From assembly GCA_963969345.1 (NCBI GenBank), contig OZ017766.1, forward strand, positions 248,001-312,000: 64,000 bases of DNA, read 5' to 3'. The position numbers and the translations under genes are program-made. Positions 1 through 11,065 of the stretch are shown in pieces. The notes under the pieces are model-generated. The model ran no database searches, was not told the DNA's origin, and saw only the letters and a list, made by a program, of their open reading frames with translations. Position 1 is the stretch's first letter, and every line of letters starts with the position of its first letter. The stretch comes from Turbatrix aceti (lineage: Eukaryota > Nematoda > Chromadorea > Rhabditida > Panagrolaimidae).

Positions 1-3000
1 CCACAGGGGAAGGTATACTAAAACATACTCCCCTCCTCCTCCCTGCCCTTAAGTCCCGAGTCCCGACATGCGACGACCGCTAGTTGGCCACCGCAAAGGC
101 ACAAAAGCGTTTAATTGTTGGTTTATTTGTTTGTTTGCACGCTAGCTCTGCTGGGTGGCTGGGTGGTATGGCAAAATTTATTTTAAATTTAACACCAAGT
201 TCAAATTTCAGTCCACTCATTGCGCAAGTTTTGATTATATTTACCCAGCTTAGCTTGATTCCAAACCCTGAAATGGCTTCCAGGATGTCTCTATCGTGAC
301 TTACTAAATATGTATAAGTGGAAATTGTAATTACCTGAGAATTTTGAAATTTTTTTTAACTCCGAAGGAATATTTTGCACAGTTCAAAAAATGCGGCAAA
401 ATGCAATAAATGTATGCAAAAATTAAACTGTCCCCCAAAATTCCTCTTGACCCCCGTCACAGATACAAACCACGTCCGGGTTATCTCTCCCTCAGACACG
501 GCAAACAGCTTTCGATGCGATGCGCGTGAGAGGATTATAACAGAAGAGTGCAAATATACATCAAAGCAGGAAGGCAGACCACTCTTGCTATTGCTATGCG
601 GAGATCACTTCACAGTTTGAGACGTTTCGTGGTGTAAGAATTAGCACCCCTCAGGTGTGGTGTTGGTAGGGTGGTCAGTCTCACGCTAACCCGCTTGCTT
701 GCACGCCGAGCAGAAGTGTCAACGATGGTGGCGAAAAAATAAGCAATGAATAAAAGGAAGCATTGTTCGAATTCCTTTAAAATTTCCTAACGTCGTACGT
801 ATGTTTAATCCGCTTCTCACTGTGTAGTTAAAAATTGCATTTATTTGCAGGTGCGGAACCTGGCTTGACGAAACAGGACCATTTTTGAAACCTTTGTTTC
901 TGTTGGCTGATCGCGGAGCAAAGTGAGGGAAGGCTAGCGGGTTTGTCAAATTCCTTCTTCCTCAGCGCCAAGTGATTGATTTTGCTAACCACAGCGCTAC
1001 ACTGCGCCGCGCTGCGCTGCGTGTGGTCAAAAGCTGCGTCTTGACTTTCTTCATTCCTCTTTTTTTCCTCACCTGCGTCTACGTATGCAGCACTAGAAAA
1101 CAAAGCACAATTCTGCTGACCGAATTCCACAAAACTTGCAAATTTAGTTTCGCTCATTTAGTTTTAACAATTTTTTTTTTATTTATTTATTTATTTCACC
1201 ATTACTCAGTGGTTAGTTATCATTAGACCAGATGTTAGGAGGCACAAATGACGTCCACGTAGGCAATTTTTTTTATATTACAATTGAATTTTAAAATTTC
1301 TAGTGTGAAAAAAAAAACCATAATTTGAAAAGCAACTTTTTTAGTACAACATGACAAAAACATCATGTACAATAATTCTAAAAGTCCCTCATTTTTTTCA
1401 AAAAAAAAGAAGATTTTACTATATTTAGAACAACTACAAAAAGCCCCATGTGGTAACAAGCTCATTGAATGACTACCATCCAAGTTATAGTACCAATGCT
1501 TTTAGTTCAAAAACAGGGCTCAATCAGTAGCTTGGTCAACTATTTAGCCTTTCCTCCCCGAGAGTAATTTACTTTTTGAGCATCCCGTAAAAAACGAATA
1601 AAAAAACTCACCACAATTAATAGCAGACGAGACTGGAATCAAAAATCCATGCAAACCTTGGAACACTTCATACTACCCTCCAGGGCTACGAGACCGACCT
1701 GTCGATGGGCTGCTCGTCCATTTCGTCGTCGACGCCACCTGAATTTTTTTAAAACAAAATTAGCTGCCAATGCAAAAAAGCAAGCACAAACCTTTCTTCC
1801 TTGAGCTTGTCCGAAAACTTGCGGGGTCTACGTTCAAATTGAATGTGCACGGCGTAGTGATCGGGCTTCGCCATCCACGGCATCAAAAATGCACAACCAG
1901 TAATGCGATTACCCGAGTGCGATCGGAATTTCTCCCAGAGCTCACATCGACCGCCTTCGTTCATTCGACACAACCATAGTCGAAGTCTAAAATTCATATT
2001 CCGATTGTTTGCAGGCAAAAACGTGTTTGTTTATTTATTTTTTTGCTTTTCAGAAGAAAAGTTGTGCTCACATCCCCCACCAAAATATGCTGTTGCCATG
2101 TGTGCATTCCCTATCCATTACTTTCTTTTCATACCATCGATTTTCATGCCTTCTTTTGCTGGGTAACAAAAAATGTTGTGAAAAAAATTGGCGCCATAAT
2201 AAAAGAACAAACAACTTTATTCAACTTCAATCATAATTTTTTTGTCCTTTGAAGCTGATGCTTCCCTGTCCAAAAAGTTTTACTGTTTTCTATTGTCCTG
2301 CGTTTCCTCTTTGTGTTTTCAAATTCAGCCGACAGCTATGGAGCGGACCGAGAAAAAGGTAAAGGCAATTCAAACTCCCGTTGCAAATGTCATCGGTCTA
2401 CCTACCGTTTGGATGCCGTCTCAACCAGGCAATACGATGGCTTCCAGACACCTCGTCTTTTACGTCCGAAAGAGCTGCGCTGGGTCATCAGCCGTATAAA
2501 TTACGCAACTTATGCAAATGACTGGCGAAGTCAATTGTTAGTGACCTTTTGATTTTTTACAAAAAATGATTTTTTTTTGCAAGTTGAGGTAATGTTGTGC
2601 ACAGTTTTGAAAAGCTTCCGTAGCTTATTTTATCGTCTACGCACGCGCGCGCGTCACACAGACTCGTCTGCTCCATCGATGTTCTCGTTGTCGCCATGAG
2701 CATCATCATGATCTTCCTCTTCGTCGAGAGCGTCAAGAGCGGAGACGACACATTTGCAAACAAACGCATGATCAGAAAAAAAGAAATACATGCAGCAATA
2801 AAAGTTTTGTAACATGGCTTTTTTTCTTTTTCTTTTTGCTTCTGGCCACGCAATACGGCGGACTTGACTGACTTGTGTGTGTGTGCACGCGTTGCACCTG
2901 GAGCTGAGAAGATGTCAAAATTTTTGATAAAATTTCTTTTCTAAGCTTTTTGAAAATAAAAAAATGTTTGTTTCGTTTTTGTCCACATTCCATGATTTGA

Positions 3001-4419
3001 ATTTTCTTTCTAGTAAGATCCATTTGGTTCAGAAATTTTTGTTAGTCTTTTTCACAAAAAAAGTACACATGTACGCACATAATAACGGGAATGAAAGCCA
3101 GGCCTCAGGAAATACACGTACAAAATCTCAATTTTTACTGTGATTGTTTGATTTGAATAAAAAATAAAAATGTGTTTGATTCGCCGTCCTTTTCCTTTTC
3201 GTTCCCTGATCGCTGACTGCTTTGTCTAGCCTGGGTGTTCGGGGAAAAGCAAGAGTTCGGGTCGATGAATAAATAAATATTAGGGGATTTTTGCACTAAA
3301 CGCTGATTTTTGATAGGTGAGAACCAACAATAAGAGGAAAGGGAAAGGGCATGACATTTTATCATTCAAACACGTGTAAAATATGAAACGTGTTCTCCTC
3401 GTCATTTTATCGTCGCGAAGCTGTTTTTTGGCTGTTTTATTGTTAGTTTGCTTAACAAAAAATTATGTTCGTTATGTGATGATCAAGGCTTTCCAAGAGC
3501 TTTTAAATTTATCAGTCAGTCCGAGAAACTTAAAAAAATTTTTGCGAATACGTTTGCAAAACGTAAAACGGATTTTTCGAATTTTTGACGCATTTTTTAA
3601 ACAAATAAAAAAAGTCTGAAAAACAAATTATAAAATTTTGTGTTGCATTGACACGTTTATCATAATCATGGTGTCATCATTCATATTGATGGGCCTTAAC
3701 TGTATTGTCCGGATGGTAAAATTGGTAAATATAAAAAACCAATCAAAGTGATTTCATAGATATTGGAGATTAGATTAAAATTCCACTGTCTGGCTCAAAT
3801 TTACAAACCATCTTGACACGATCAGGTGTTTTGGCAACTATAGAAAAAAGAGCAGAACGAATCATCAATTCCTTTCAGAAAAGTATTTCAATAAATTAGC
3901 TGCACAGCCGGAGGGGAGATAAAAAGTGTATCTAGTATACAAGATTTGTAATTTGACTGCAGTATTTTTGTATGAAAAATTATATAAAAAAAAGGTCGAA
4001 GAGAGACCAAAGTCCGGCCAAAAAAACTATTTTTGCAAAACTGTATTCCAGTTAAAAAATTATTTAACTGAAATATATAATTTTAACTGAAAACAAACCA
4101 ATCGACAAGTGATGCTGAGAAATTAGCCCCCTTTTTGGGTACATCTCGGGTCCCTTTAAAAAGATGAATGCACTTGTCAAAGCCGCTTGACCAAAAACAA
4201 CGAGCAGTGATGAAAAAATAACGCAAAGATTAGACAAGAAAGTTGTAGTTGTGTGCGCAGACAAGTTATGAAAAAAGCAGAAACATTTATAATTACAACC
4301 CTGGAACCTCCCTTTTTGCTTTTGTCTGAGCTAACACGCGCTAGCAACAAAACTTGTTGTGGTGAGTGATGATTACAACTTTTTAGGTGCACTTCTAGCA
4401 ATTTTTATGCAACTTTTTT
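1..4419. other. AT-rich stretch without a convincing complete gene
   Basis: Mostly AT-rich sequence with long A and T runs and no frame with recognisable family similarity. Two weak coding hints were noted. One is the minus-strand exon candidate listed at 1792-1986. The other is a plus-strand frame around 2330-2552 that is richer in GC than its surroundings but has no recognisable domain. An acidic minus-strand frame near 2657-2757 lacks a splice acceptor and was not accepted. Confidence 0.5.
1792..1986 (-). other. possible single coding exon, unknown protein
   Basis: A minus-strand segment bounded by an acceptor-like TTTTAG and a donor-like AG|GTTTGTG is open throughout and would encode about 65 residues rich in Trp, Cys and basic residues. 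A second acceptor (TTCAG) lies about 50 nt downstream at about 1739, and could begin a last exon. I recognise no family and found no partner exon upstream. It may be a real exon of a short gene or a chance open frame. Confidence 0.2.
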
Positions 4420-4435
4420 TTATCCCGGAACTGAC

Positions 4436-4707
4436 CTAGTACGCTTTCCCTCGATGGCATAACGGTACTGGATGCACTGGAAAGCAGGGAAAACTGCTGA
4501 TTCGGTACGGTAGTGAGCCCACGTGTCGTTGGCAAAAAACTCCACTGTGGCATTGTAGTCGACCGTTTCGATGTCAAACAGCTCACGGTGATGATAGTCA
4601 GGTAGAATAAGGGGCTTGGGAGGCTCAATACTTCGCGCCGAGGCCAGATGCATCGAACACAGCAAAGCCCACGCCACGAGGCAGATCACGGTGGGGATTT
4701 GTGCCAT
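4436..4707 (-). CDS. first exon of a putative secreted protein (incomplete)
   Basis: The exon opens with ATG and encodes about 90 residues. Residues 1-25 look like a signal peptide: a short polar start, a hydrophobic core rich in Leu, Val, Ala and Cys, and an Ala-rich cleavage region. The mature part is acidic to neutral and holds two Asn-X-Ser/Thr sites (NAT, NDT) and a single Cys. The exon ends in a good donor (ACTAG|GTCAGT), so the gene continues on the minus strand towards lower coordinates. I could not identify the next exon with confidence between 4060 and 4435. No family is recognised. A secreted or extracellular role is inferred only from the signal peptide. Confidence 0.5.
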
Positions 4708-5430
4708 TCACGGTAACCTGAAAAGTAAGGGGAAATACTTTGAATGCTCAAAAACCTGTGAAAAAAAGGTCTATTATGGGGTTTTAAAAGTCAAATGTAT
4801 CAAAATGATTTGTTTACACGGGTGAATAAATTGAAAACACTTTAACAGTCTTCAGTAGCAATCAACCTGATTGGATAACAAAACAACAAATTAGCATCCC
4901 ATTAACGCAAAAATCAACACTTTCAGGAATTTTTCCTCAACCCCTCCCCAGGCTTTGTCTCCGGAAAAGCAGCAGAACATCTGAAACACGCACAGCTTTC
5001 CCAGGTCTTGTCTGACGAGGATGGAACACAATGCAGACCAGTGGAGAAGGAGAAGGCTCCGCAGTATGAACAGGCTCCGCCTTCCCCTGGCGTTGCTTTC
5101 GCGTCCGTCTACTAACTGCTTCTCTCATGAAGTGCCCTTTAGCTACCCTTTTCCTGCTTCCTTCAGTGTTGTTTCAATTTGATCAGTTAAAAACGAGTGA
5201 TTCTATTTTTTTTCCTTGTTCATATCCGTCTGAATTTCGATGAATCAAATACAATGAGTGTGCAAAAAGCGATGATTCTTGTCGAAGCAGCACAATAGCA
5301 GAAAACAATACCACACCATTCAATAAATTCACAGTGAAACAAAAAAACTATTTTGGTAACGTCGCACAGTTAAAAAATCATCAATAATTCGAAGAAGGCA
5401 AAAAAAAATTATTTTTTTAGGTTTGAGCCC

Positions 5431-5464
5431 GAAAATAACCGGGTTGTGCGGCCCGGTTATTTTC
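5431..5464. repeat. perfect hairpin with AATAACCGGG motif
   Basis: A 13-bp stem (GAAAATAACCGGG and its complement) encloses an 8-nt loop. The same AATAACCGGG motif recurs nearby at about 5472-5484 and, inverted, at about 5552-5565. The surroundings are AT-rich and non-coding. It may be the remnant of a small palindromic element; no target duplication was found. Confidence 0.6.
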
Positions 5465-5971
5465 CTCGATTTAAAATAACCGGGATCGTGAAATACGCGT
5501 GCAAATTTGGACCAAAAAGGGGGACATTCGACTGAAAATGAAAAAAAATGACCCGGTTATTTTCAAATTTTTATGCAATGACGTCCAAAAAATAAATTGG
5601 TCGACAAAATTTAACAAGCTAAAAAATATACTGTCTTGAACGTGTCTTTACACCAATTTTTTAAAACTGTTTTTTTTTCTTCGGGGTCCGTGGCCAGCAG
5701 TTGAATTAGGAGCTGAAGGCCGAGTCCTGCTAGCAGTAAATTTTTTGTGAAATAAAAACAGTTTGGCCTCTGATGAGAAATTAATCATAATTTTTTTGTT
5801 GCAAAAATATTTTTTATCACAATTCATTTGGATTGCACAGGATAAAAATAATTTTTTTACAATTATTTTCTAACAAAAAATAATTTGTTACAGAAACGAA
5901 AATAATTTTTGTTACATTTATTTTATTTTGTTTATAATGAGCAAACACACTAACAACCAACTTGCAGAAAG

Positions 5972-6120
5972 CAAGAGTGTCAACGGCCGAATTTTTGACT
6001 GCCCAGCCCGTTTGAAGCGATGCTCGGCCCGACTTTTTACTATAGAGTAAAATTAAAGCAGAATTTCTTAAAACTTTATGCCAGTTGTGGACATCAGGCC
6101 TGGCCCGATTGACACCCTTG
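5972..6120. mobile_element. 149-bp hAT-like MITE
   Basis: The ends are inverted repeats of the form CAAG(A/G)GTGTCAA. The element is flanked by 8-bp near-identical direct repeats (gcagaaag at 5964-5971 and gcagaaaa after 6120), the target-duplication length typical of the hAT superfamily. The interior has short GGCCCGA-type GC blocks. A second copy of the family begins at 63860 with the same end sequence, so this is a dispersed family. No coding capacity. Confidence 0.7.
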
Positions 6121-6323
6121 GCAGAAAACAAAGTTACAAATTACAAAAAAAAACATAAAAACGAACTGAAAAAAAGATTCAAAGGTGCCTTTTTTGCAAC
6201 CATATTTCTGTTTTTCATATTCTAATGGTTCTCACGACGAAAATAAACAATCAAAAAAGTTTCGTGCGACCTGTGTTTGTCGCTGCATGCAGACAAGCTT
6301 GTTCACTGCATTCATGTCGCAAG

Positions 6324-7292
6324 ATGAGTCTTACGTTCCCGGATCCGCCGATCTACGTCAAATTGTACACGGCAGAAGCTGTTCGTAACGGAACGTGTCC
6401 ACCGCCGCCACCGATTCCAGATGCATTTTCTGTTTTCGGTGAAACTTTTGATCTCAACGCTGTGAGTTTTTTTATGCCCACGTTTTTCACGTTCTTCGTT
6501 CGCATTGGTTTAGCCTCTTACTTGCAAGCTAGATGAGCTCGGGCAAAAACAGGTGTATCAGAGTCCCAAAAACATGAAAGATATGAAAACGGAGATGAAG
6601 AAAATCAACAGAAGCATCGCCGCCAACGTTCTTGATTTGCTGCAGGTTTTGACGACGTGAGTTGCTTGGAGGGATATTTTTGTTATGCAATGTTGGGTTT
6701 TTTTTAAATCCGACTGTTTTTAATAATTTGTCATTTTTGCTCCCATGTTTTTACCTGCCATTAGCTGTTTTCTATTTTGTGTCGTACAAGAATATGTATG
6801 TACATGACTGACTCTACTACGTCAGAAGGGGCCTTTTTATCGTTTTTTAAAATAAGAATGTGTACTGTTTAGAAAACAATGTGTACTTTAAGGTCTGTTT
6901 TAAAATTTAAAATACCGTACCGCCGTTCGGGTGACGTAAGAAAAATTCTTTTAAAAAATTGTTATGCCATGATTTTCATTTGCAGTAACCCTTTTGCCCA
7001 CGCTGCTGCAATTATCATCGAGCGCCTGCGTGTGCTGTTTATCAACTTTCACCACCTGATCAACGAGTGCCGAACGGTGCAATCCCGCATCGCGCTTACC
7101 AAAGAGCAAGAGCGTGATGTGAGCGAACACGCCAAGACCATCGACGCTTTCTACCACGCCGTTACCAAGATCGGCAAGGCAATCGACACGATAATCGCTG
7201 CATCTGACCTAGAGGCTACTTTCAAGAGGGATTCAATGCCTGCCGATGTGCCTCCTTCCAATTCTGTAGTTCTTGGTAATTCCGCAAATTGA
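6324..7292 (+). CDS. MED7: Mediator complex subunit 7 (MED7)
   Basis: MED7 is a subunit of the middle module of Mediator, the nuclear coactivator bridging transcription factors and RNA polymerase II. The model has three exons, 6324-6461, 6529-6656 and 6986-7292, giving 190 residues with all phases closing. The N-terminus carries the family hallmark FPDPP followed by a Tyr-Val-Lys-Leu-Tyr stretch and a run of five prolines (about residues 30-34) before an FSVFG-like segment. The middle exon has the KKINRSIAANVLDLL helix, and the last exon the LRVLFINFHHLINECR helix typical of MED7. The protein is shorter than human MED7 (233 residues), mainly at the C-terminus. Start choice: ATG directly before the conserved N-terminal motif. 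An AATAAA lies at about 7374. The C. elegans orthologue is let-49. Confidence 0.9.
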
Positions 7293-7379
7293 TACGGGTT
7301 TTGTTATTACACATTTCATTTTTTGTTCTTCTGTAGGGTTAGTGACGATTTCTAACTAACTGGGCGTTGTTTTAATAAA

Positions 7380-8615
7380 AATGAGAGAACACAATGAAAA
7401 TTTCCTCGTTTTTTTTTGTGGTGAGAAAAGAAAGGAAAATTTTTTTGAAAATCTTGACCAATGTTCATAATTTTTGCATTTCCCAGAAGTCAAACGTTAT
7501 CAACTATCATCATACATAAGCGTCCAAGCGTATATTAAACCCAAATGTTGTTTGCAATATAAAATTCATACTGCATGTGACATTCTAATGCCGGTTGTTA
7601 TGGTCAAAAAGTAAATTAATTTATTTCTTTTTATCTGCGTACCTTTCATATTTACACGTATGCATGGAGGTTATTTTTTGCATTCACAAAATAACGCTTT
7701 GGGAACAATTGTATAACCTGTAGAAGCAACTTGTGTAAAACATAGTTTTTTACCCATACGTCAGGAAAAATCGCTTGCGGACGCAAGCGTAAAACAATTG
7801 CAAGATAAGAATATTAATTCTGTTGTTTTTATTTTGTTCCTACGATTAAAATTCGTTGTCCCGAAATAAAACATTACTGCTACGATGCAGGTCATGTTTG
7901 CGGGAGTTGTAGACTATTACGATCGTTCTGTAAACCAACCAGTAACAAACTTTATTACCATAACACTATTTTTTTACCTCCCGCACCACCTTGTTTTTTT
8001 TGCGTCTGTAAACAGTGTAATGTCATTTATTGTCATTTACAGTTGACTTTTTTAGACACAAGTAAAAATAATGTTTTAGTAATTGGCATAATATCTTTGA
8101 GTGGTGATAAAAATAGACGGTTATCCGTGGTCATTCAAAGTTGACCGGCGTTGCCTGGTGTCGGGTAGCCCAATGACCTGTGGCTGAAGAACGACAGGAG
8201 CTTTTCTCGCGTTGGGAGACCTTCCGTTTTGCTGAAAAAAAACATATTGTTTTCTCCGCAAAAACAAAAAAATCTTGGCACGATACATATATATTTTTGT
8301 TGGCCTTTGTTGTAAAAAGTTTGCGCGAGCAATGTTCTGACGTCAAGTACATAAATAAGACAATTAAATTAGCATAAATTATCGGATGATAAAACAGTTT
8401 TTACTATGGTATAAAAAAGTTACAATAAGATTATGGTGTAATCTTAGTTTATGCTCAATTGTGAATATTGAATAAAATAAATAACAACTTTTAAGTTAAG
8501 TTAAGTTTAAGTTAGAAAAAACAGGGAAGTAATCAAATGAATACTGACGTCATTTATGAACCGAAAATGTAAAATAACATGAAAATTTTATTTTTGTCTC
8601 CCATAAATAAATATC
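7380..8615. other. AT-rich intergenic stretch
   Basis: No frame with recognisable similarity, no RNA gene that I can see, and no clear inverted repeat. Open frames near 8131-8377 on both strands overlap each other in AT-rich sequence and look like chance. Confidence 0.5.
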
Positions 8616-8897
8616 CTACCCATCGGCGACAACCTGGTAGAGCTCCCGGTGATTGTCGCGACGAAGCTCGTTTATGCATGCCGGATTGATAGGGAGCGGA
8701 ATCTTAACCTTCGTCTCGCCGAGGAATCGAGCTGGACCCCCCAAGTTAACATCGACTGCGGTCGACAGGTCGTAGTTGTGGTTACCGGTCGCTGCACCCG
8801 AAGGGTAGAAAATGTTGAAGAGCAGCGGGTTATCCAGAGTGGCGGTCGTCGCGACGAGGAGTTGGGCCAAAACGCAGATAGCCGAAAGTTGAAACAT
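8616..8897 (-). CDS. small secreted protein, 93 aa
   Basis: A single-exon minus-strand frame starting at the ATG that immediately precedes a signal-peptide-like segment (residues 1-20, hydrophobic, ending Ala-Thr-Thr-Ala-Thr). A longer in-frame ATG lies 17 codons upstream, but its extra residues are basic and would bury the signal sequence. The mature protein of about 73 residues has one Cys, several Asn-Pro turns and no recognised domain. A TATA box (TTATAAAGG) lies about 75 nt upstream of the start on the same strand. The composition is clearly more GC-rich than the flanks, which supports real coding. The role is unknown; an extracellular or cuticle-associated role is only a guess. Confidence 0.6.
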   Translation of the reverse strand: MFQLSAICVLAQLLVATTATLDNPLLFNIFYPSGAATGNHNYDLSTAVDVNLGGPARFLGETKVKIPLPINPACINELRRDNHRELYQVVADG

Positions 8898-8968
8898 GTC
8901 TGTTGGAAGGAAACGGTGCCTTTTGAGTGCGGTGGGGCGACTGAACAACGTATGACAAGGCGGCAGTG

Positions 8969-8980
8969 CCTTTATAAGTC
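8969..8980 (-). promoter_or_regulatory. TATA box of the 93-aa secreted protein gene
   Basis: The minus strand reads GACTTATAAAGG, a canonical TATA element, about 75 nt upstream of the ATG at 8897. It lies in a short GC-richer block in an otherwise AT-rich spacer. Confidence 0.5.
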
Positions 8981-9089
8981 TCCGTGGGCACTTGGAAGAT
9001 GTTGGCTGGGGGTGGTTACTGGAGGTGGAGCTTGTCTGACATGCAGCTTGTCATTGGCAAGAGGGGAAGAAAGTTCAAATTTGTAGTCT

Positions 9090-9960
9090 TACAGGGTGAC
9101 TAGTATACTGTTGCGTGTGCAAGAACAGGTGAAAGGAACGACATTTTCTTGTCTCCTGCGACAGAAAAATATTCGTCTACCAGAGAATTAAGAATCGCTA
9201 CCTTAACTGCGAAAAAACAATGTAGGTTTTTTATTTGCTAAAAAAATCAAAAATAACAAAAAACTGTATATTTCGGGCCGAACTTGGTCGGTATGTTTTT
9301 TCTCTACTGCATTCTCTACTACGTTATGCACACAGAAGCGGTCGTTACGTTTTCAACACTTTTTTTCTGTCGGGCGAAACCGTTACATTTTGGCTCGGCT
9401 CGTTTTTGACTCTGTTGGGCACTATAACATCGCAAAACTTCATGAAAAACGGTTACGCCGAAGTAATGCAATAGGGTGTTGATCTGCCATATTTGATCTA
9501 TAAACTGTTTTTTTTATTTGGTGTTTTAAAAAATTCATGAAATTATTTTTTTACGTATATCTATTTTTTGCTTATTATGTCCGAGGCGGTAAATAAATGA
9601 AAATGAAATGAATATCTATTTCTCTTTCAAACAAAAATTTATAAGACTCATTATGCTTACGAATTCAGTTTTTTCTCCAATTGCAAATAAAATTCGCACT
9701 TTGGTTGACAGTCGTTGTCTTTTTACTGACAATTTAGAAACATAATGAAATACGTACAACAAGCAGGTAAAAAAAAAGAATCAAGCAAAAATGTGTAATC
9801 AAGTTATCCTACATATGAATCCCCTTCTCGCCTTTATTCTACGTCATACCACCAAGTTTTACTTCTCTAAAAGGTAAAAAGTTTTTTCGCATACTCGGAA
9901 AAGAGGTTGCAAAGAAAAAATAAAATTGCAACAGGTGCAAAACGTGCGTTAGCAAAACCG
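9090..9960. other. AT-rich intergenic stretch
   Basis: No recognisable gene. A plus-strand open frame at about 9235-9474 contains several short imperfect GTTACGTTTT-like repeats and has no homology I can name. I treat it as non-coding. Confidence 0.4.
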
Positions 9961-10022
9961 GCACTGCTGAGTGTTTTTCGAATTACCTCCGCAGCATGGT
10001 TTTCTAATTTGTCTTTTTGTAC

Positions 10023-10205
10023 CGCTCGCTCCGCTCCCGCTCTTTTATTTTTTAAATTTCCTCGCTCGCTCCGCTCCCGCTCCTTATAATTTTCTTTTTC
10101 CACCGCTCGCTCCGTTCCCGCTCCATTAATTTTAATTTTTTTGCGCTCGCTCCGCTCGCGCTCTTTATTTTTTTCTCATTCTGTCGCTCGCTAGCGGAAC
10201 AAAAA
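10023..10205. repeat. about 40-bp tandem repeat with CGCTCGCTCCGCTC core
   Basis: Five units start near 10023, 10063, 10104, 10144 and 10184, a period of 40-41 bp. Each joins a GC-rich block (CGCTCGCTCCGCTCCCGCTC and variants) to an AT-rich spacer of about 20 bp. More copies of the core occur at about 10385-10480. Inverted copies (AGCGGAGCGA type) follow at about 10480-10520, so the wider region forms a loose inverted repeat next to the MITE at 10532. Confidence 0.75.
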
Positions 10206-10531
10206 TAGGTAGCGCTCAAGATAAAATTTCAAAATTTTTAGCCAAATTGGGGGAAAAAGTTCCAATTCAAATGTTTTTCAGGTGTTTAGACAAAGTTTAG
10301 TGACAAATGTACTCGAAAGTGAACGGAAATGATAAAAAAATCAGACAAATTGTCATAAATTGTTAGTGTTTTTTAAACTCAATTTGATTTCGCCTCTCGC
10401 TCCTTCAAGATTTGCACGCTCGCTCCGCTACCGCTCCTTCGATTTAAATTTTATTTGCGCTTGCTCCGCTCTCGCTCAGGAGCGCAGCAAAGAGCGGAGC
10501 GATTTCAGGAGCGGTCGAAAACTCTGCTCCG

Positions 10532-10889
10532 CAGGGTTACGAAATTCCCCCGAGAATGAAAAATGGGGGAATATTCCCGGGGAATTTCCGGAGATTCCCC
10601 GGGGAATCCACTTTCAAATTCCCCGCATCCAAATAAAGCCATGCGTCTAAAATAAAAAAAAAACACACCAAAAACGATCTATTTATTAACAATCATTAAA
10701 ATTGCAACCTAACTTTCACATTAAAGCATGATTTGAAGCCCCAGGGGCAAACTTCAAAAAAAAATAACCACCTCCTTTTACTTTTCTTAAATTTTTCGGA
10801 AGTTTGCCGGGGAATTTGGCAGAAGTAGGGGGAATCCCCGGGAATATTCCATGGGGAATCTTCCGGGGAATCCCATCTTCGCAACCCTG
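10532..10889. mobile_element. hAT-like MITE with GGGGAATTCCCC-type interior
   Basis: The ends are inverted: CAGGGTTACGAA on the left and TTCGCAACCCTG on the right. Just inside both ends are arrays of palindromic GGGGAA/TTCCCC and CCCCGGGG motifs; the centre is AT-rich. The ends and interior resemble the element at 20183-20497, so the two form one family. The flanks do not show a clean 8-bp duplication here, suggesting an older insertion. No coding capacity. Confidence 0.6.
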
Positions 10890-11065
10890 ACCTCCGTATG
10901 CGTGTATGGTCAGTAGGCGATGCCTTGCAGTACGGAAAAATACAAGTGCCAAGCGAAAAATATTCAAACTTACGCTCAGATTTACCTCATTTATTCCATC
11001 CAGCAAGCTTTAAATCAAATGGCACCAAAAAAGTACAAAATACAATTCTCAAAAAAATGGCCGGC

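Noticed and set aside
2557..2853. Acidic minus-strand C-terminus near 2657-2757
   Set aside because: No acceptor precedes the acidic stretch and no upstream exon fits.
9907..10089. Arg/Ser-rich small protein
   Set aside because: Encoded by the CGCTCGCTCCGCTC repeat; frames are open because of the repeat composition.
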